Source of the DNA: Zoogloeaceae bacterium
GTDB taxonomy: Bacteria > Pseudomonadota > Gammaproteobacteria > Burkholderiales > Rhodocyclaceae
Length of the DNA: 64,000 nucleotides
Assembly: GCA_024235595.1 (NCBI GenBank)
Contig: JACKMC010000012.1
Location: 41,147-105,146, forward strand
Direction of reading: 5' to 3'
In this document: one piece after another, positions 61,417 through 64,000 of the stretch
How the letters are laid out: each line of letters opens with the position of its first letter
Position numbering within the stretch: the stretch's first letter is position 1
Program-made: the position numbers and the translations under genes
Notes under the pieces: generated by a model
Databases searched by the model: none
Seen by the model: the letters and a program-made list of their open reading frames with translations, nothing else
What the model was told of the DNA's origin: nothing

Positions 61417-63536
61417 AGAAGACCATCGCTTCGCTTTCGATCCGCAAGCGCCTGCTGCTCGGCAGCCTGGCGCCCGCCGCACTGATTGGCCTGCTGGTTT
61501 CGATATTCTTCGTCGTCAATGCCTCGCGCACGCTCGACGAGAGCCTTCGCGACCAGGGCCTTTCGATCGCAGGCTTCCTCGCCCCGGCCAGCGAGTACGG
61601 AACCATATCGGGCAACCGCGACAGCCTCATGGTCCTCCTCCAGGCCACGCTCGCGCAGCATCCGGTGCGCGGCGCGGCGGTGCTCGACCAGTCCGGCCAT
61701 ACGCTGGCCATCAGCGGCCCCCTGACCCTGCCCTCGCTCGACCAGCTGCGGGCCGCACAGGCGCCGACGCCGACCACGCCGATCGACCGGGCGATGGGCT
61801 TCATCGCGCCGGTCATTCGATCGCCGGTGGACCTCGGCGAACTGCTCGACGCACCGGCCGCACGCGCCCGTCTCCCCGAGGTGATCGGCTGGGTCTATGT
61901 GGAGCTCGACCTCGCACCGCTCACCCAGCGCAAGAAGGACCTGTTGCTCGCCGACGCCGGCCTGTTGCTGCTCTATCTCGCCCTTGCCGCCTGGCTCGCC
62001 AACAGGATCGCCGCTGCGGTCAGCGAACCCATCGTGGCGCTCGCCCGCGCCGTCAATTCGATGGCCGAGGGCCACACCGCAACACGCGTCGACGAAGGCT
62101 CGAGCGGCGAACTTGGTGAGCTCGAACGCGGCTTCAACCACATGGCCGATTCCCTCGACGAGATCCACCGCGAGATGCAGTCGCGCATCGACAGCGCCAC
62201 GGCGCAGCTCAGCCACCTCGCCAACCACGACGTTCTTACCGGATTGCCAAACCGGCGCGCCTTCGAACAGGCCATCCGCGACGCAATCGCGATCGGCCGG
62301 CGGCGCGGCGATCATCACGTGCTGTGCTTCATCGATCTGGACCGCTTCAAGATCGTCAATGACACCTGCGGGCACGCCGCGGGCGACGAGTTGCTGTGCC
62401 GCATCGCGGCCCTGCTGCGCGGTCGCCTGCGCGAGCAGGATGTGGTGTCGCGCATGGGCGGCGACGAGTTCGCGGTGCTGTTGCGCGACTGCGGGATCGA
62501 CAACGCCCGGCGAATCGCGGAGAGCCTTCGCGCGACGGTGGAGAATTTCCGTTTCATTCGCGAGGACCGGAGTTTCAGCGTTGGCGCGAGTATCGGACTG
62601 GTCGCGCTGGCCGACGAGGTGCACGACCTCAACGACATCCTCGTCGCCGCCGACCAGGCCTGCTATGAAGCGAAGCGGCTGGGCCGCAACAGGGTCGTGG
62701 AGGCGAGCGTGCGACCGACGCCGCGACCGCCCGTCGACCAGGAGCGTCCCGCGCACGACGATCTCGAAGAGATGATCGGCGCCGGGCGCCTGAGCCTCGA
62801 CGCGCAACCGATCCTGCGGGCCGACGAACGTCCTGAATCGTGGCTGGAGGTGTTGCTGCGGGTCGATGGCAACTCGGCGGCGGCGGTAGAAGGCCTGCTC
62901 GATGGACGCGGCCCGGAGAGCGGCGGGCTGCGGCTCGACACCTGGGTGGTGGAACAGACTGCCGCGGCGCTGGTGCGCCTCGGCGCGGCCTGCCCGCCCG
63001 GCCAGCCGCTCAAGGCGAGCATCAACGTGGGCCGCCACAGCCTGCTCGCGGCGCAGCCATATTGCACGGCGGTGAAGCTCGCGCTCGCCTCGCATCGGCT
63101 GCAACCGCAGCAACTGCTATTCGAGCTCGGCGCGGATCTCGCCGCCGAGCTTCCCGGCGAGGCCGCCGCCTTCGTCGCCGAGACGCGCCTGATGGGCTGT
63201 GGCATCGTCCTCGACCGATTCACGGACCAGTCGCCCGCGCTGTTGCGGACCATCGGCCCGGACTACGTGAAGATCCGCTACGATCTGCTGCAGCAGGAGT
63301 ACGGGGTCGAGGATGCCCTGGCCATGGGCGATGGGCTGGCGAGCATCGCCGCGCGCACCGGTTACACGGTGATCATCGCGGGGATCGAGGGCGACGGCCC
63401 GATCGCGCCATACGTACAGAACAGCTTCTACCTGCAAGGCAACGGACTTTGCCCGGCTGCACCGCTCGAACAGTGGCGCCCGGATACCCCCGCGCCGTCC
63501 GAGTGGGAAACAGCCGCGGGCGAAGTGCGCGCTTGA
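61413..63536 (+). CDS. Membrane HAMP-GGDEF-EAL protein (EAL degenerate)
   Basis: The 707-residue protein has a membrane helix at about 14-36, a periplasmic sensor of about 145 residues, a second helix at about 180-200 and a HAMP domain (SEPIVALARAVNSMAEGHTA). A GGDEF domain with intact RMGGDEF and an inhibitory REQD site follows, then a C-terminal EAL fold. The EAL part is degraded: EVLLR replaces EALLR, and the loop usually DDFGTGYSSL reads LDRFTDQSPALL, so phosphodiesterase activity is unlikely. The TTG start at 61413 overlaps the upstream stop and has GGAG nearby. It should raise c-di-GMP in response to a periplasmic signal. Confidence 0.9.
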   Translation: MKKTIASLSIRKRLLLGSLAPAALIGLLVSIFFVVNASRTLDESLRDQGLSIAGFLAPASEYGTISGNRDSLMVLLQATLAQHPVRGAAVLDQSGHTLAISGPLTLPSLDQLRAAQAPTPTTPIDRAMGFIAPVIRSPVDLGELLDAPAARARLPEVIGWVYVELDLAPLTQRKKDLLLADAGLLLLYLALAAWLANRIAAAVSEPIVALARAVNSMAEGHTATRVDEGSSGELGELERGFNHMADSLDEIHREMQSRIDSATAQLSHLANHDVLTGLPNRRAFEQAIRDAIAIGRRRGDHHVLCFIDLDRFKIVNDTCGHAAGDELLCRIAALLRGRLREQDVVSRMGGDEFAVLLRDCGIDNARRIAESLRATVENFRFIREDRSFSVGASIGLVALADEVHDLNDILVAADQACYEAKRLGRNRVVEASVRPTPRPPVDQERPAHDDLEEMIGAGRLSLDAQPILRADERPESWLEVLLRVDGNSAAAVEGLLDGRGPESGGLRLDTWVVEQTAAALVRLGAACPPGQPLKASINVGRHSLLAAQPYCTAVKLALASHRLQPQQLLFELGADLAAELPGEAAAFVAETRLMGCGIVLDRFTDQSPALLRTIGPDYVKIRYDLLQQEYGVEDALAMGDGLASIAARTGYTVIIAGIEGDGPIAPYVQNSFYLQGNGLCPAAPLEQWRPDTPAPSEWETAAGEVRA

Positions 63537-63539
63537 AGC

Positions 63540-63545
63540 TATAAT
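63540..63545 (+). promoter_or_regulatory. -10 element for leuS
   Basis: A perfect TATAAT begins four bases after the previous gene's stop and 32 bases before the leuS ATG. No consensus -35 is visible upstream inside the preceding coding sequence. Confidence 0.55.
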
Positions 63546-63576
63546 TCGCTCCTTTCGCGCTCACGAAAGCCCCGCC

Positions 63577-64000
63577 ATGCAGGAAAAATACACCCCCGCG
63601 GTCATTGAATCCGCAGCCCAGCAGCACTGGGACAGCCAGCAGTCCTTCAAGGTCGTCGCCGACCCCTCGAAGCCGAAATACTACTGCCTGTCGATGTTCC
63701 CCTACCCTTCGGGCAAGCTGCACATGGGGCATGTGCGCAACTACACCATCGGCGATGTGCTGTCGCGCTTCCATCGCATGAAGGGCTACAACGTGCTCCA
63801 GCCGATGGGCTGGGACGCCTTCGGCCTGCCCGCCGAGAACGCCGCGATCAAGAACCGGGTCCCGCCCGCGAAGTGGACCTACGACAACATCGCCTACATG
63901 AAGCAGCAGCTCAAGTCGCTGGGTTTCGCCATCGACTGGAGCCGCGAGCTGGCCACCTGCACGCCCGAGTACTACAAGTGGAACCAGTGGCTGTTCCTGC
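63577..64000 (+). CDS. leuS: Leucyl-tRNA synthetase (partial, runs off right edge)
   Basis: LeuS charges tRNA-Leu. The visible 141 residues include MQEKYTPAVIESAAQQHWDS, FPYPSGKLHMGHVRNYT with the HMGH form of the class I HIGH motif, NVLQPMGWDAFGLPAENAAI and SLGFAIDWSRELATC, all diagnostic of bacterial LeuRS. The full enzyme is usually near 860 residues, so most of it lies beyond the window. Confidence 0.97.
   Translation, partial: MQEKYTPAVIESAAQQHWDSQQSFKVVADPSKPKYYCLSMFPYPSGKLHMGHVRNYTIGDVLSRFHRMKGYNVLQPMGWDAFGLPAENAAIKNRVPPAKWTYDNIAYMKQQLKSLGFAIDWSRELATCTPEYYKWNQWLFL

Noticed and set aside
61308..63113. 601-codon minus-strand open frame
   Set aside because: It is antisense to the HAMP-GGDEF-EAL gene, whose motifs are unambiguous.

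Overview
The window looks like chromosomal DNA of a high-GC betaproteobacterium. Rhodocyclales (Thauera/Azoarcus-like) is my best guess, inferred from gene order, high-GC codon use and gene content. No rRNA or other decisive marker is present, so the placement is inference. There are 50 protein genes supported with reasonable confidence, one weak small ORF, one structural RNA (rnpB, the RNase P RNA) and one decayed IS5-type transposase. No tRNA, rRNA, CRISPR array or intact mobile element was seen.

Layout. 1-4480 (minus) is the start of the division/cell-wall cluster mraZ-rsmH-ftsL-ftsI-murE, with a readable sigma70-like promoter and a phased row of MraZ boxes. 4671-5130 (minus) is rnpB, which carries an apparent internal expansion. 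5168-7482 (minus) is pyrC, a small lipoprotein gene and a DUF3025 gene. 7547-10172 has the E. coli-like order rsmI / yraN-diaA-dolP, with rsmI divergent and its start codon overlapping that of yraN. 10249-17686 holds mpl (minus), then a plus-strand run: an unknown gene, a TlpA-like thioredoxin, aroQ, accB, accC, prmA and a zinc-ribbon/DUF3426 membrane protein. 17932-22941 holds dgkA, a glycine-zipper lipoprotein with a PfkB kinase, a GT4 glycosyltransferase, and an ornithine-lipid pair olsB-olsA whose second gene has no ATG, GTG or TTG start.

23053-42675 (minus) is apaH followed by a group 2 (ABC-transporter type) capsule locus. In transcription order it reads capI-wecB-kpsM-kpsT-kpsE-kpsD, a P-loop/coiled-coil protein, a double methyltransferase-like protein, a 1010-residue triple glycosyltransferase, an IS5 remnant, a GT2 glycosyltransferase, kpsC and kpsS. 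capI and wecB probably supply UDP-GalA and UDP-ManNAc. The middle enzymes would build and decorate the glycan, KpsC and KpsS would make the Kdo linker, and KpsMTED would export the chain. DNA from about 23.9 to 40.5 kb is visibly poorer in GC than the flanks, suggesting an acquired segment joined to native-looking sugar-nucleotide genes. waaA, which makes the LPS Kdo core, lies just beyond on the other strand.

44452-57558 holds tolC-rhodanese-pcm, a rhomboid protease, a GAF/GGDEF protein with a ruined active site, a small secreted protein with a quinone reductase, the fused malic enzyme maeB, an orphan ParA, a membrane diguanylate cyclase and uvrD. 57859-63536 holds a small unknown gene with a strong terminator, then a compact TonB-receptor / periplasmic binding protein / HAMP-GGDEF-EAL signalling operon. 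leuS starts at 63577 and runs off the right edge.

The most interesting items are the GT31-like/GT25/GT2 triple fusion, a second MraZ-box-like array at the 3' end of rnpB, the probable CTG start of olsA, the receptor-to-c-di-GMP operon, and two well-formed inverted repeats upstream of the capsule operon and of the pcm-tolC operon.
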